From Diplodia intermedia (Eukaryota > Ascomycota > Dothideomycetes > Botryosphaeriales > Botryosphaeriaceae): DNA of 64,000 nt. Shown piece after piece: positions 22,654 through 33,923 of the stretch. The notes under the pieces were generated by a model, which saw only the letters and a list, made by a program, of their open reading frames with translations, did no database searches and was not told where the DNA came from. The stretch covers positions 1-64,000 of the forward strand of contig JAKEKT010000080.1 of the NCBI GenBank assembly GCA_021495925.1, read 5' to 3'. The position numbers were made by a program, and so were the translations under genes. Positions within the stretch are counted from its first letter, which is position 1. Each line of letters opens with the position of its first letter.

Positions 22654-23795
22654 ATGCCCCGCGATCTCGAGTCCGAGAAGGTACGCCCGGAATGGCAGGC
22701 CCGCACGAGACGCCGCGCTGACGCACCGCAGATGACGCTCGCCGGCCTCCCGCCGCTGACCAAGAGTCCGGCCCAGGACAACGCATCTGTCGACGACAAG
22801 GACCCGGGCGACAAGCTGATGCACGACATGCAGAAGGGCCGGCAGCGCGACGAGCTGCACCCGCTCGTGCAGACGCTCAATCCCTCGTACGTCGACGACT
22901 GCGTCAAGCTCGAGAACGCCGCCTTCGCCGAGGGCCAACGCGGCAGCAGAGAGAAGGTAGGTTGGGTGCCTGCATGTCAAATAGCCAGCCCCCGCGCCAA
23001 TCCACCACAACGCCCCCGGCTTGCGCCATCGCACATCTCCGCTTGCTCTGCGTCCTCTTGCGTCCGCCCAAAGAGCCCTGTGTCGCACGACATCACGTGC
23101 CCACCGCCCCACCTGCGTCTCATGCTTCTAACGTCGCACCCCAGTTCATCTACCGCCTCACCATCTGTGGCGAACTCTGCCTCGGCTTGTTCACCACCTC
23201 TGAGAGTGCTCCAGGCCATGTCGCTACAGTCAGCACCTCCCACATCGTCGAGAGCGGTGCGCCGGAGCGGAAGGAGTTCCTGCTTGGTATGTGTGCTCAT
23301 GCTGCACCGAAAGCCGCCGTGTTGCCTTACTAAACCCTTGCAGCCATGGTATCCGCCACCAAGACGCGCAATGAGCTCGTCTCGGACGATGACATGAACG
23401 TGCCGTCCAACTGGCGTGACCAGCCGTACCCCTCCAACGCCTCTGTCGGTCACCAGGAAGATGGCCGCACCATTGCCATCCACTCGCTTGCGGTCGAGCC
23501 TGAGGTCCAGGGCCGGGGTCTTGGCAAGACACTACTCAAAGCCTACATCCAGCGCATGCAGAACAGCGGCGTTGCCGACCGCATCTCGATCCTGACGTAC
23601 GAGAGGCTGGTCTCCTTCTACGAGTCTGTGGGATTCGTGAATCGGGGACCCAGCAAGGTGGAGTACGGAGGTGGAGGCTGGGTCAACATGGTAAGCCCGT
23701 TTGACCCATCGGTCAACCGACCGGCGAGATGCTAAACGAGGCAGGTTTTGGAATTCCAGGAAACCTCCAACGGGCCGAAGAAGGTCGGCGAGTAA
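22654..23795 (+). CDS. GNAT N-acetyltransferase, AANAT/polyamine acetyltransferase type
   Basis: Predicted acetyl-CoA dependent N-acetyltransferase of the arylalkylamine (AANAT) group, to which yeast PAA1 belongs. Substrates would be polyamines or aromatic amines. Exons are 22,654-22,956, 23,145-23,286, 23,344-23,690 and 23,745-23,795, giving 280 residues. Introns are GT-AG with clear donors (GTAGGT, GTATGT, GTAAGC). The acetyl-CoA loop is VQGRGLG at about 203-209, preceded by IAIHSLAVEPE and followed by LTYERLVSFYESVGF. The N-terminal ENAAFAEGQR corresponds to the conserved AANAT start. The first 40 residues are poorly conserved in character, so the true start could be a later Met (22,732). 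Confidence 0.88.
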
Positions 23796-26554
23796 AAGCG
23801 CGTCTACCGGCCGTGCAGACTGCGACCAATGCGAAGATCTGCACCGACGTAGACATTGCATCGAGTGACAGGAAGATGGCGAGGATCCTACACCAGCATC
23901 AACGGAACAGTCGTTGGGCAACAGATGCTTCACCGTAAGCTCACCACGGGTAGCCATGCGCAGAAGGGATTAACGAATCAAGATCACGAGATACAAATGA
24001 GAAGTCCTGCGGACTGAGTGCCGAGCTTTGTGATGAGTGGGGAGAATGCTGATAGATGCAGCACGGCGAGGGCTTCGAATCTCGTGTTACGCCAGCAGCT
24101 AGTGCGGGCCCACCCACACAGCAGCCGTCTGCATCAACCCTTCACTTCAGCTCTGGTACAAATCCAATCTGTAGCAAATGTCGGCGTCCGCAAACTGAGT
24201 TGGTGGCTGTCGGTATAGTCTTGTTCATTAAAGGTACTTCTGTCTTTTGAACCGTTGATGCGGAGCCACCAAAAATTCGCCCGAGAGCAGCCTCCATTGC
24301 TCAATCTTCAAACCAGATATACTGGCCGCTTCTTGGAAGCCACGCGCCGCTGCCACAATGACTGGTGTTCTCCGAAGAAAACCAGTTTGGCCGGTGTGGA
24401 TAGTGTGCGCGGACTCCCTAAGTGGCAGCAGGTCGCTCCCGTGAACGGTTCGCCTCGGTTTCCTTCTGTTCTCATCCATGCATGTCGATAACCTAGTAGG
24501 GTTTCATGGAGCTGAGGCGCCACAGGCGTACCAGGGCTGCGCCAGGGCTGCAGTAGTTTGCATCAAGCCAAAAAGCAAAAATGACTGCCGTTCATTTGTC
24601 GGTGTCATTGCAACCGCCATCGACCTCTTCGAGTCGTCACATTGCCACATCAGACATGCTTCCGAATTGTTTGCTCATCGAAGCCACGCCACGGGCCACA
24701 TTGGCGTTTGGACGTGCAAGCCAACTTCTCCGCCGACAGTGACGGGGGATCGTCCTGTCTTCTCGACTGGAATTTGCCTAGCATATCTGCGCAAATCTCC
24801 TTTTGATACCATTAGACGTCAACCGTGAATACCTACTAGAAGCATCCCCAGCACTAGATGCCCATATGGAAGTGGAAGGAGGTTAGATCCACCTAAATAC
24901 TGGTAGGGAATCTAGACACAGTGATTGGTAATTCAAGATGGAGAAGTACTTGCTATAGAAGGAGGAAGAGAATTGTAGTAACTAAAGCAAACAAACAACA
25001 CTATCTTTTGTTTTCCAACATTTTTTTGGTTTCTCGGTATATCGGGAGTGGCTATTGAGGGTAATTGGTTAAGAAGGTCTATCGAAAGGTTGTGTAGCAC
25101 ATATATCTTCTTAGCCTAACGGAGGTCGGCCTTGTAATTTGTAGAAAGTGATGTTCCTGGTACGTTTGTCCATGATTCCGTTGAAAGCTGCGCAGAGCTG
25201 GCCTATGATGAAAGAGTCTCTTGTCCTTGTCGGAGTCACGTGTATGATGACACTCACGTTACGTTGACCCTCGGGCTATCCTAGGTAAGAATGGTGACCA
25301 TGCGGATAAAACGGCGAATTGGCGTGGAGATCAGCAGTGCAAGTGGAGAGGAGGAATTAAAGTACGTGCGGCAAGGTCAGCCGGGCAAGATGATCGACAC
25401 AGCACTGTTGTTCCTTCCGCAACGACCGGTCTTATTTAGTTAGCGCCCCAACCATAGCTCGGCATCTCGAGACGGGACATGAAAGGGGACAGGGTTTAGT
25501 CACACGAGTCTTGCCCTGGAGGATTTGCTGGATTTCCCATAGCGACGAAGATCAGGCCATTCGATCGTAACCTCGGTCCCCATTTAAGGAAAAAGGAAGA
25601 ACGTGATCAACAACCTTGTTGTCTCGAGAGGCGATATTGCGGCGAGAAGGGCTGTTAGGACCGGGAAGTCGCCGTAGTAGCTCAACTCTGTTGTCGCATC
25701 GTTCTCATCTAGGCTCCCCACCGGCATGCTTGATGAGGGGGAAAGCCCATTAGCCCGATAGCCGTGATAGCACGATTTGCCGCCTGCAGAACACGCACAA
25801 GCACGTAGTACGTAGTACGTCGAACAGTCGCCACCGCCTGGCCCCTCTTTCGAGGATCGGCTCACGCCGTTGTCACGGAGGGGGCGTGCAGTTGGCTTAG
25901 TCTATGCAGTGGCACCAATCAAAGAGACAACGCTTGCCAGGGATGTTGCCTGTTGTTCATGTCTCGCGCCACCCTACGGCAACCATGCCCGCACGAGGAT
26001 AAAGAGCAATACGAGGATCAACAGGTTTCCACACACGGAGACGGTCTTGACGGAGGAGAGAGGTGCTCAATTCTGTCGTTTCTGCCATCACAGCCAGAGA
26101 GCACTCTTTGTGGATGACTTGGAGCTAGCCATCATAGCTCGAGCATCTTCAACTACTACGTAGGTCATACCTAGATCGACGTGCGTGATTTGGAAAAGAC
26201 CAGCCTGCGCCCCATGATCTGACACGGTCGATATGATGTACAGAGAGCCAAGCTGCGAAATGCATGAGAACAGGGCACAATGCCGCCGCCTCTGCCTGTG
26301 ATTCGCACGAACTCGAAACGTAGAGAGACGAAATGCGGGCGGTTAGCTGCCGCAAGATGCGCTTTGACCGGAATAAGCAATGCTCGAAATCAACGCATAG
26401 CCGCAAAGCCGGGTTGTCGGTGAATCGATCGAAAGAAGCAAAGCCACGTACAGTTTTAGAACGGGGACGGCCGTAACGCTGACTAACACCTTTATAGATG
26501 CCCGTTCCACTGTGCGCCCCGGCGCGCGGGGACCCCACAAGCACAGTAGTCATT
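23796..26554. other. Long interval without a recognisable gene
   Basis: 2.76 kb between two convergent genes. There are several short frames on both strands (such as 24,478-24,828 plus and 26,149-26,553 minus), but none has a family motif, intron-compatible extension or convincing start. The part around 24,840-25,060 is more AT-rich. The right end should hold the 3' UTR of the regulator gene. No tRNA was found. Confidence 0.5.
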
Positions 26555-29500
26555 TTAGTAGCCGCCGTTCAGAGCGCTCACGTCGCCATTAATGCCGAAG
26601 AAGTGGAACCTGTTCCCAAAAACGCCGTTTGTCAGTGAACGTCCGTTGCTATTGTAATATTTATCCAAATCCCATAGAATGCAGAGCAGCAGACGCAGCG
26701 GCCGGCGGCGGAAAGCCTTGAGGATACTGTTGTGAGGAAAGGAAAACATACCAATCCTCAACATTAAGCGTTGTTGGTGCGATTGGCTGCCCCCGGCTGC
26801 TGTTGCTCCACGTCTCTTCATTCCCCGGCTGTTGCTGCTGATTTACCATATCCATGTGTGCCCACGCGTTGGGGTCGCCCTGCGGCCCACTCTGAGCCAT
26901 TGGCACCGCCCCCGCTCCATTGGTGTTCAAAGGGGTCTGCCCAGGTACAACCGGAGGTGATTGCTGTTGCAGGCCTGGATTTGGTGCGTGCATTGACATC
27001 TGACGTGAGAGCTGCGGATCCACCATGGGCTGCTGCTGTGTCGGTGAAATGTTGGGGAATGAAAGATTGGTGTCAGCAGGGAATAGCTGATCTGGCTGGA
27101 AGTTCTGCCAAATGTCTTGCGAGAGCCCAGGCGTGTCTCTGGTAACGAGGAACAGATCCGGCGGAGTGCCGGGATACGAAAACGATGGATTGAACGGGCT
27201 GCCTGGACGGGTCCCTGAGCGCGAGGGGCCCATGAAGGCATCCTTGTTCTGCCGCGTCATGTCTGGCGATTGTGCAGACATCGTGGGCACTTGAGGTGGA
27301 TGTATGTCTCGGGATGGCGTGACTGCTGGCGTTTGTGGCCTCGAGCGTTCGTAGGAGACCTGCGGTGCTGGTGGTCCACTTGCAAAGTTCATATCGATCT
27401 CGTCGAACTTGCGTTTCAACTCATCCCTTGGCTTGGGAATTGTCGTGTGTTGTGCCTGTGGCTGGACCATGTTCGCTGGGCGGTTCTTTTGATGTCTCTT
27501 CCCAGCCGCCCTCTGGAGCCTATCCTCGAGGACTTTGTTGCCTAGAATCGATTCGAAGAGGGTGTGGACCATCTTCGCAACGAGCCAGACTCTTGAGACG
27601 TCCTTCAAGGCCGTCATGCATATGGATAGCCTTTGCTCGGTGGCCGCGACGATGGATTTGTTGGACGAACGCATTTGATAGACGTGCATGATTAGCGCAG
27701 AGAATAAACTGTAGACACTGTGGGCTGTCAGAAGAAAACAACGTCATGTTTTAGCGGACCCAACATACATGAAAGCAGGCGTGTAACGCAACTCATCGTG
27801 GCTCTGTAGGCTTTCGATTATGGACGTAATCATGCCGGCTGCCTGATATGCGATTGTGCGGGATGGATAGGCCGACTGCTCCATTGGATCGGTCCGTGGC
27901 GAACCCGCCGGAGGCATGTGTGCACGATGTAGCAAGCAGAGAGTGGTGCTGCAAGCTGTCAGTTACCGCTAGACGAACGCAACTTCTCCACTCACTAGTA
28001 ATTAGCATGCAGCAATGCTGACCAAAAATGGTGGCGGGACTTCTCCCAGTACACCTCTTTAGGGCAGTGTTGCAGCCAATCTGCGAGCGCCATATCGCTG
28101 TGCGTAAGATCGATGGCATTGGTGCGGCGGAACTTCGAAGCCACCGAGTATTGTTGCGACAGAACGAGCCCCATGATTTCGCAGAGCTTGACATAGTTGA
28201 TGAAGAACTGGACGTGGACGGGATCTGGATTGTACTCTGCCGGGCGGTCGGGTTCGTCTTCGATGAAGTCGTCCTCCGAGATCATCTCGACATCGGAATC
28301 CTCGGGGTTGATGGCCACCGGCCGACCCAGCGCAACAGCCACCGAGCGATCGCGCGAGAACAGGGTCCACCAGATACGCTTCCAGAGTCGCTTGTCCGAC
28401 CGGCTGAGCTGGGATCCCTCGACGCTGGAGGGAGCTTAGTATAGCGGTCGACTTAATTTGGAACAAGGGCGTTTACCTTCTGTGCATGCCGGAGCCCTGA
28501 GCCACCACGATGGCGACTCGGCTCCAGTAAAAGACGTTCTTCGTCACATCTGAAGTGGTTTAGCGTAACCATAAAGATGTTTACAGGGCGAAGCCGTTAC
28601 CTTCTGGCCCCTCCCAGTACCAGCCCATTAAGATAAGTGCCTGCACCATGGTGACTCGGTCATCCTCGTAATTTGCATCAAAAAGGGCCTTGGCGCGTTT
28701 GTAGAAGGTCATGGCGGCCGGCGTTGTGGATCCGCTGGAGTCCATGAGCTGTGGATTCGTGCACACACGAGACCCGGCGAGCAGTATGGCCTGAAGGAGT
28801 AGCAGCGAGGGCGGATTCTTCGGGTCTCGGTACTGCCTCATAAAGCGGCTACGATTGATGACGGGCACCACAGGGGCAACCCATTTGAAAAAGGCGTCGA
28901 CAAGCTCGTCGCAGAGAGCGCGCGGTGGCAGCAGAAAAGCGCCACGCGTATGTAGAATGTTGATCTCCATGTCATCGAGCTCGTTGACGCGGGCCTTTGC
29001 CCCTCGTACATTCTCCGGAAGCGGATAGTGCACAACATCTGTGGTCCCGTATCGATCGTGGACGAGCAGGGACAGATTGGATGATTCGCCCAGATACGCG
29101 ACGCGGCCGGCCTCCTTGATGGGTGCGCGGGCAAACTTGGGCTTCATGAACTGCACATACGAACGGTTGTGAGTGGCTTGCTGGGCTGCGTAGGTGGGCG
29201 GCAGGCTCGTGGAAGGAATGCCGTCAGGAGAATTAACTACCGTGGTTTTTTCGTCTCGACTCAGGTTCAGCCCGGTCGGGTTTGAGACGGTGGTGGCGAC
29301 GGTGGTGGCAGGCGACTCGGCCGCCGTGGTGGACTCGCGCCTGGGGACACCATCCTGCGGCGTAGCAGAGCCTCGGTCACTGTTCACGAGGGGTCAGCCG
29401 GAGCAGCTCCTCGCGCAGCTGATGCGCAGACACGCACCTGTCCGTGTCCTTCTTGTTGGCCGTCTTTTTGCGCTTGGGCGTGGGGATCCGGCACTCGATG

Positions 29501-29967
29501 GCGAAGGCGGTGCAGTTGGTGCAGGGGACTCCCAAGCTGGCGGCATCGCAGCGGACCTGGCGCGCTTTGGTGAGCTCGAGCGGGCGGGCGTTGCGGGCGG
29601 GCAATGGCGGTTACGAACGAACCTTTCGTGCATGGCACGTCTGTCGCGCGCGAAGCTGTCAGCCAAACGAACAACCTCGGTGCCGAGGCAAACGCGTGTG
29701 GGCGTCGCGCAGGCGGCAGCGGACCAGCCGTATGGGAGACCTACCTCGCAAGCCCGGGAAGCGCGCTGCCTGTTTTGCACAACGCGGTCAGGGACGATTT
29801 CGCACAGCAGCAGCAGCAGCAACAGCAGCAGCGGCGGTGCGCGCGACTCACCTGCGGAAGCTGGGGTGCGTGGACGACTGCGAGCCCGACGGCTGCGAGG
29901 GCGCGGGCTGGGCGCCGTTGGACGCGGCGGGCGCGGCCATGGCCATGAAGCTGCCCTCCTGGGCCAT
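26555..29967 (-). CDS. farA: Zn2Cys6 transcription factor, CTF1-alpha/FarA type
   Basis: Nuclear regulator of the cutinase factor 1-alpha/FarA family, which controls fatty-acid and cutin utilisation genes. Ten exons: 29,852-29,967; 29,745-29,769 (25 nt); 29,623-29,640 (18 nt); 29,438-29,556; 28,601-29,379; 28,477-28,549; 27,996-28,424; 27,769-27,948; 26,752-27,717; 26,555-26,609. They total 920 codons (919 residues). The zinc cluster is complete only after splicing: CETCHARKVRC then CTNC and C, with spacing C2C6C8C2C6C at residues 46-75. The basic stretch PTPKRKKTANKK follows. The middle-homology/fungal_trans domain runs from about 250 (FFKWVAPVVPVINRSRF) through RLWKRIWWTLFSRDRSVAVALGRP. The C-terminal 300 residues are Gln/Pro-rich and end in the DWFHFFGING motif. 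The family name is secure; the symbol is by similarity. Confidence 0.92.
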
Positions 29968-30786
29968 GGTGTTGGTTTTCCTGTGGTGCAGGCCGGGTGC
30001 AGTGGAGCTGGCGGTGATGGGGGGCGCTGCTTGAGCGGGCGGTAGCCTAGGTAAAGGTGCCAGAGATCAGATCCTTGCGGCCGATCACACCTGAAGCTGC
30101 CAGGTCCTGCAAAGGGAATGTGGAGAAGTCGCCGGAAGCTTGCGCGCTTGGCCGTTGACCCTCGTGCCTCCAGCGCCTCGAGGTGAGCGCGTGGGCGGGA
30201 CTACTGCTGTTCGCTCACTCAGCACGCGCGGCGGGCCCGGGTCCTGCGCGGCCGCCGTGCTCCCGGCTGCTAACGGGGTCAGGAAAGAAAAAGCAAAAGC
30301 AACGAGCGATCGCCCTGCACTGGAAGCCGCCCGTTGGCCATCACCACCGTCTTCTGGCTGGGTGGAGCCCGCAGCGGCCCGCAAACGCTGATTCGGCCCT
30401 CCCCACAGTCGTCCCGTTGCCTCCCTCCGCGCACAGCTCCCCTAAAATGGTGTGGCGCGGTGACTTGCGCAGAACCTGCTGATTGGCCCGCCTGACACCC
30501 TGGATGCTGGAGGATTTTAAATATCACAGGCGAGCACAGCCTGCTGCTCTTGCGGCGCCCCCTGCAGCGTTGCGTTTCCAGAACGCGTCGTGGCGCGCTC
30601 GTGTTCGAGGTAGAGTACAGTCGCACCTTGCCATCTGCAATTCCTCGGCAGGGCGCACCCTGCCGGCCTCATCTATCGAATGCTGCCCGGGCCACTGTAG
30701 ATCTGCCACCCTCATCGGGTGATGCTTTTTTGATACGGCCGTACTCTCCCCTTCTGACGCACGCAGCACGTGCAAAACACCATCGA
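29968..30786. promoter_or_regulatory. Upstream region of the FarA-type gene
   Basis: 819 bp between the regulator start and the stop of the NUDIX gene, which points the same way. It is GC-rich with C-rich runs. No supported gene; both-strand short frames look like composition artefacts. Confidence 0.45.
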
Positions 30787-31374
30787 CTACGCCGCCTCCC
30801 GCTTCAACCTGAAGCCTTCCAGGACCAGCGCCCGCTGGTCCGCCGTCATGAACTCCAGCCGGGTGCCGTTGACCTCACCGCGTCTGACGTCCTCCTCCTC
30901 GACCCACAAGTAATCCTGGTGCTCGACGGGATCAAGCCTGATGGCAATCTCCTCGGCCTCTTGTTCAGCCACCGCAACCTCGAATGCCAATTTGAGCCAG
31001 TTCGTCCCGTTCTCTCCCGACCCCGTCCGGAACTGCACTCCTACGCCGACCTCGTGGTCGATGGACGTGACGTGAAGCCCTGTTTCTTCCTCCAGTTCTC
31101 TGGCCACGGCATGCAGGACTGTCTCGTCGTCCGAATCGACGGACCCGCCCGGCACCTCCCAGACGTTCGGAAACGCTCGCTCCGTCGCGCTGCGCTGGAC
31201 GAGCAACAGCCGGCCGGCCTTGAAGACGAGCGCCCCGACCGCGAGCTGCTGCCACTGCGGATGACGTTGCAGGTAGGCCCGGTGACTGACCGACAGATGC
31301 GCAAGCTCTTCCGCAACAGTAAAGGGCTTCGCCGAGGAGACGGTCCCCTGGCCTGAAAAGTCCCGTGCCGACAT
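30787..31374 (-). CDS. NUDIX hydrolase
   Basis: Single-exon protein of 195 residues, hydrolysing an unidentified nucleoside-diphosphate-linked compound. The Nudix box lies at 76-100: PGGSVD, E84, then ARELEEETGL with REL at 92-94 and EE at 96-97, so metal-binding glutamates are present. The segment before the box has the usual beta strands (LAVGALVFKAGRLLLVQRS, PNVWEVPGG). The frame is open upstream to 31,605, but the Met at 31,374 begins MSARDF, where family-like sequence starts, and earlier residues are low-complexity. It is divergent from the small gene at 32,030. Confidence 0.9.
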   Translation of the reverse strand: MSARDFSGQGTVSSAKPFTVAEELAHLSVSHRAYLQRHPQWQQLAVGALVFKAGRLLLVQRSATERAFPNVWEVPGGSVDSDDETVLHAVARELEEETGLHVTSIDHEVGVGVQFRTGSGENGTNWLKLAFEVAVAEQEAEEIAIRLDPVEHQDYLWVEEEDVRRGEVNGTRLEFMTADQRALVLEGFRLKREAA

Positions 31375-32029
31375 TTGGAGATTGTACGCGGCTGCAATTG
31401 AAATGATGTGGGAAGGCTGGGGTTTGAGGGAGTGGGTATAAAAGGCGTTGCTTTGAGCCGTGCGCCTGCCGCTTGTTATCAATGGACTGCTGCCTGGTCG
31501 CGTTGCTGCCTCAGCCCCACGCATCCAGTGTATGCTAGCCTCGAAAGATGAGTCAATGGGTTTCGCAGGCCCGCCATGGAGGCTGTGCTGATGCTCACTC
31601 GACACCCGGCCACAGGGTGAGGGCGAAGCAGTACCTAGTCCCGCTTAGTCATTGACCCTTTCTCGCTTCGCTTGGGTCCCCCGCATTTCCCCCAGCGCCC
31701 GTCGACGCCTCGCCTCCGCTCTTGTGCACGTCATTCCAGCCAGCTTCCAGCTTCTGAGAAACGCCGCCGCCCACCGAGCGGTCAGAGACGCCGCGCCTAC
31801 AAAACCTCATTTGACGCGCCCAAGTCGTTTCTGAGAAGAGTATTCCGACGCGAAGGTCGCCCTCGAACCGGTGCACCATCCGCCCTCGCTATTCGCCGGA
31901 TCTCCCGAAAAGGGAAACCCGGGCACATACGCCTTCAAGGCGGGGTTGTTGCTGCCGCTGCTCCTGCAAGACGATTCCGACTCAATCGCCGTACTCAACC
32001 GGGATACATAAGCGCTGTCAGCCGCCACC
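31375..32029. promoter_or_regulatory. Divergent promoter region NUDIX/32,030 gene
   Basis: 655 bp between divergent start codons. No recognisable gene; the right end leads into a GCCGCCACC context at the 32,030 start. Confidence 0.5.
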
Positions 32030-32332
32030 ATGTCGAAGAAACACGTCAAGCTCTCCGCAGGCTTCCACGTCGACGCCTCAAATTACTATCAGCGAACAGT
32101 CGACAATAACACCGGCGAGACCAAAGTTTTCAGCCAAGGTCAACCTGTCACCGGCACAGCCAAAGTCACCATTACCAACAAGCCCCTCAAGCTGGAACAC
32201 AGCTGTACTTCCGGGCCGAACCACACCGAGCACCACTCATCCTGGACTCCCAAGACTGAGACAGAGTCACGCACAGCTTCAAACGAAGCAAAGAAAGGCT
32301 CCAGTTACGACAGCGCCGCTCTCTTCGAGTAG
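32030..32332 (+). CDS. Unknown 100-residue protein upstream of RpiB
   Basis: Not recognised. The start codon at 32,030 sits in an excellent context (GCCGCCACCATGTCG), better than any other in the window. The protein is hydrophilic, begins MSKKHVKLSAGF and is rich in Thr, Ser, Lys and Asn, without signal peptide or membrane segment. It ends at a TAG that is followed in the same frame, after 33 bases without another stop, by the ATG of the RpiB-family gene. That suggests a shared transcript. Possibilities are two proteins from one mRNA, a readthrough fusion, or a 5' leader ORF. An intron removing the stop was looked for and not found (the only GT..AG pair would be 35 nt and out of frame). Confidence 0.6.
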   Translation: MSKKHVKLSAGFHVDASNYYQRTVDNNTGETKVFSQGQPVTGTAKVTITNKPLKLEHSCTSGPNHTEHHSSWTPKTETESRTASNEAKKGSSYDSAALFE

Positions 32333-32365
32333 TACCTTGTGGCATCGGCATCCTCGCGACCAGCC

Positions 32366-32848
32366 ATGTCGGACCTTAAGCCTCTTCGCATCGCACTCGG
32401 CTGCGACGACGCCGGCGTCAGTTACAAGAACACTATCAAAGCCGACTTCGAGAAGAACGATCTGGTGGCGTCGGTAACAGACGTCGGCGTCGACGCAAAT
32501 CACGACAAGACTGCCTACCCCCACATCGCCGTCGACGCGGCGAAGTTGGTCAGCCAAGGCAAGGCGGATCGCGCTCTCTTGATATGTGGCACTGGGCTAG
32601 GCGTCGCTATCAGTGCCAATAAAGTTCCCGGCGTTCGTGCTGTTACGGCACACGACAGCTTCAGCGTCGAAAGGGCGATCCTGAGCAACGACGCCCAAGT
32701 CCTGTGCATGGGTGAGAGGGTAGTTGGTTTGGAGGTTGCACGGCGATTGGCCAAGGAGTGGCTGGGCTATCGGTTCGACCCGTCGAGCGCGAGTGCTCAA
32801 AAGGTCCAAGCCATTACAGACCATGAGAAAAAGAACTTTGATCTGTAG
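32366..32848 (+). CDS. RpiB/LacA-family sugar-phosphate isomerase
   Basis: 160 residues, single exon. The family interconverts aldose and ketose phosphates; fungal members could act on ribose-5-phosphate or on tetrose phosphates, and which is not decidable here. Family signatures: GCDDAG at 12-17, the active-site loop ICGTGLGVAISANKVPG with Cys 74, and RAVTAHDSFSVERAILSNDAQVLCMGERVVG. Length is normal. Start chosen at ATG 32,366 because MSDLKPLRIALGCDD matches the family N terminus; the frame is open upstream only to the TAG at 32,330. Confidence 0.93.
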   Translation: MSDLKPLRIALGCDDAGVSYKNTIKADFEKNDLVASVTDVGVDANHDKTAYPHIAVDAAKLVSQGKADRALLICGTGLGVAISANKVPGVRAVTAHDSFSVERAILSNDAQVLCMGERVVGLEVARRLAKEWLGYRFDPSSASAQKVQAITDHEKKNFDL

Positions 32849-33923
32849 TAGGTAGTCGTGGCTTAACACTGCCGGCTGCCGAGTGAGTGGGCATCCATAC
32901 GGCTCGTCTTGCTCAACCATGGCGCATCAGTCAAGAGGTCAACGTTTACCACGCACTCTTAAATAAGAATATGCTCGTTCTGTCATCAAGTCCCATTGCT
33001 AACGTCGAACGCCATTAAAGAATGGCAATTATTTCGAAGAAAGACCTGAAGCCTGAAGTTGGGCAATCTGAAGTTAACCATGATATTTATGGACACTTAG
33101 AGTGGACATTGCAGAGTTCGAAATCCGTGCTTGACACGCTTCTCGAAAGCGCAACGTGGCTTTTCTCAAACATCACTTCCATTCGCACAAGCGTCTTTGT
33201 GATAGGACTGGGTATTTCACCGCTGAATATTGTCGGTACACCCTTACAATCTAGCCAACCCTTACGCCATGAATGTCTTAGAGATCTTGATAATATACGC
33301 ACATGAAAGGAGAGCCTTCAGTGTTTCCATGCACCCGAATAAGACGTACACTGTGTGCCTAAGCCACAAAGCTAAAACTTTCCGTTTGTTAAGCGATAGA
33401 AACATTGGTTGTCTGTCCCATGCATTCGCGCGGATATATGTTATGTTTTTGACCCGTGGCGTTCGCGCAACGAGCAATAGGGCCACTCCTCCATAGCCGA
33501 CGCGCCGCCCGCCTCCTTCGCGGAATGTCGGGCGCCAAAATGGCAGGGGTGTTGAGTGTATTGGCTCAAAGTAGAAGGTCAGGTGCCTATATATTCCGAG
33601 GGGCGGAAAAGGACCGCGCTCCACGGACCAAGGCTGGGTAGAGTAAGGCTGGCATGTGAACATACGAAAAAACGCATAATCTTCGTCATGATATAACAAG
33701 GCCCTTGATGAACGTGTTTAGCTTTGACAATCTCGTTCACGCAAACGAATCTGGGATGTAGTTCTACCAGTCGGCAAGGCCCGTTGTAAGTACGCCAGAC
33801 TCAAGTTGCCAAATCTCGGGGACCACATGAAGCACACAGATGCCGATAGGTCCCTGGTGGAAGAGTAAGAGTATATATGAGACGGTCACCGCTCTTATGT
33901 CTTCCCATCCTCTCTTGCTCCAA
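32849..33923. other. Intergenic, no gene seen
   Basis: 1.07 kb between the convergent RpiB and DUF1989 genes. It is moderately AT-rich. Frames such as 33,262-33,699 minus have no family resemblance. Nothing else was found. Confidence 0.5.

Noticed and set aside
32329..32363. Intron that would remove the TAG between the 32,030 ORF and RpiB
   Set aside because: Only 35 nt long, a poor donor, and the join would be out of frame.
33100..33140. AGTTCGAAATCC resembling a tRNA B box
   Set aside because: The flanking bases cannot form a T stem and no A box or acceptor stem was found; similar chance matches at 35,744 and 42,450 were rejected for the same reason.
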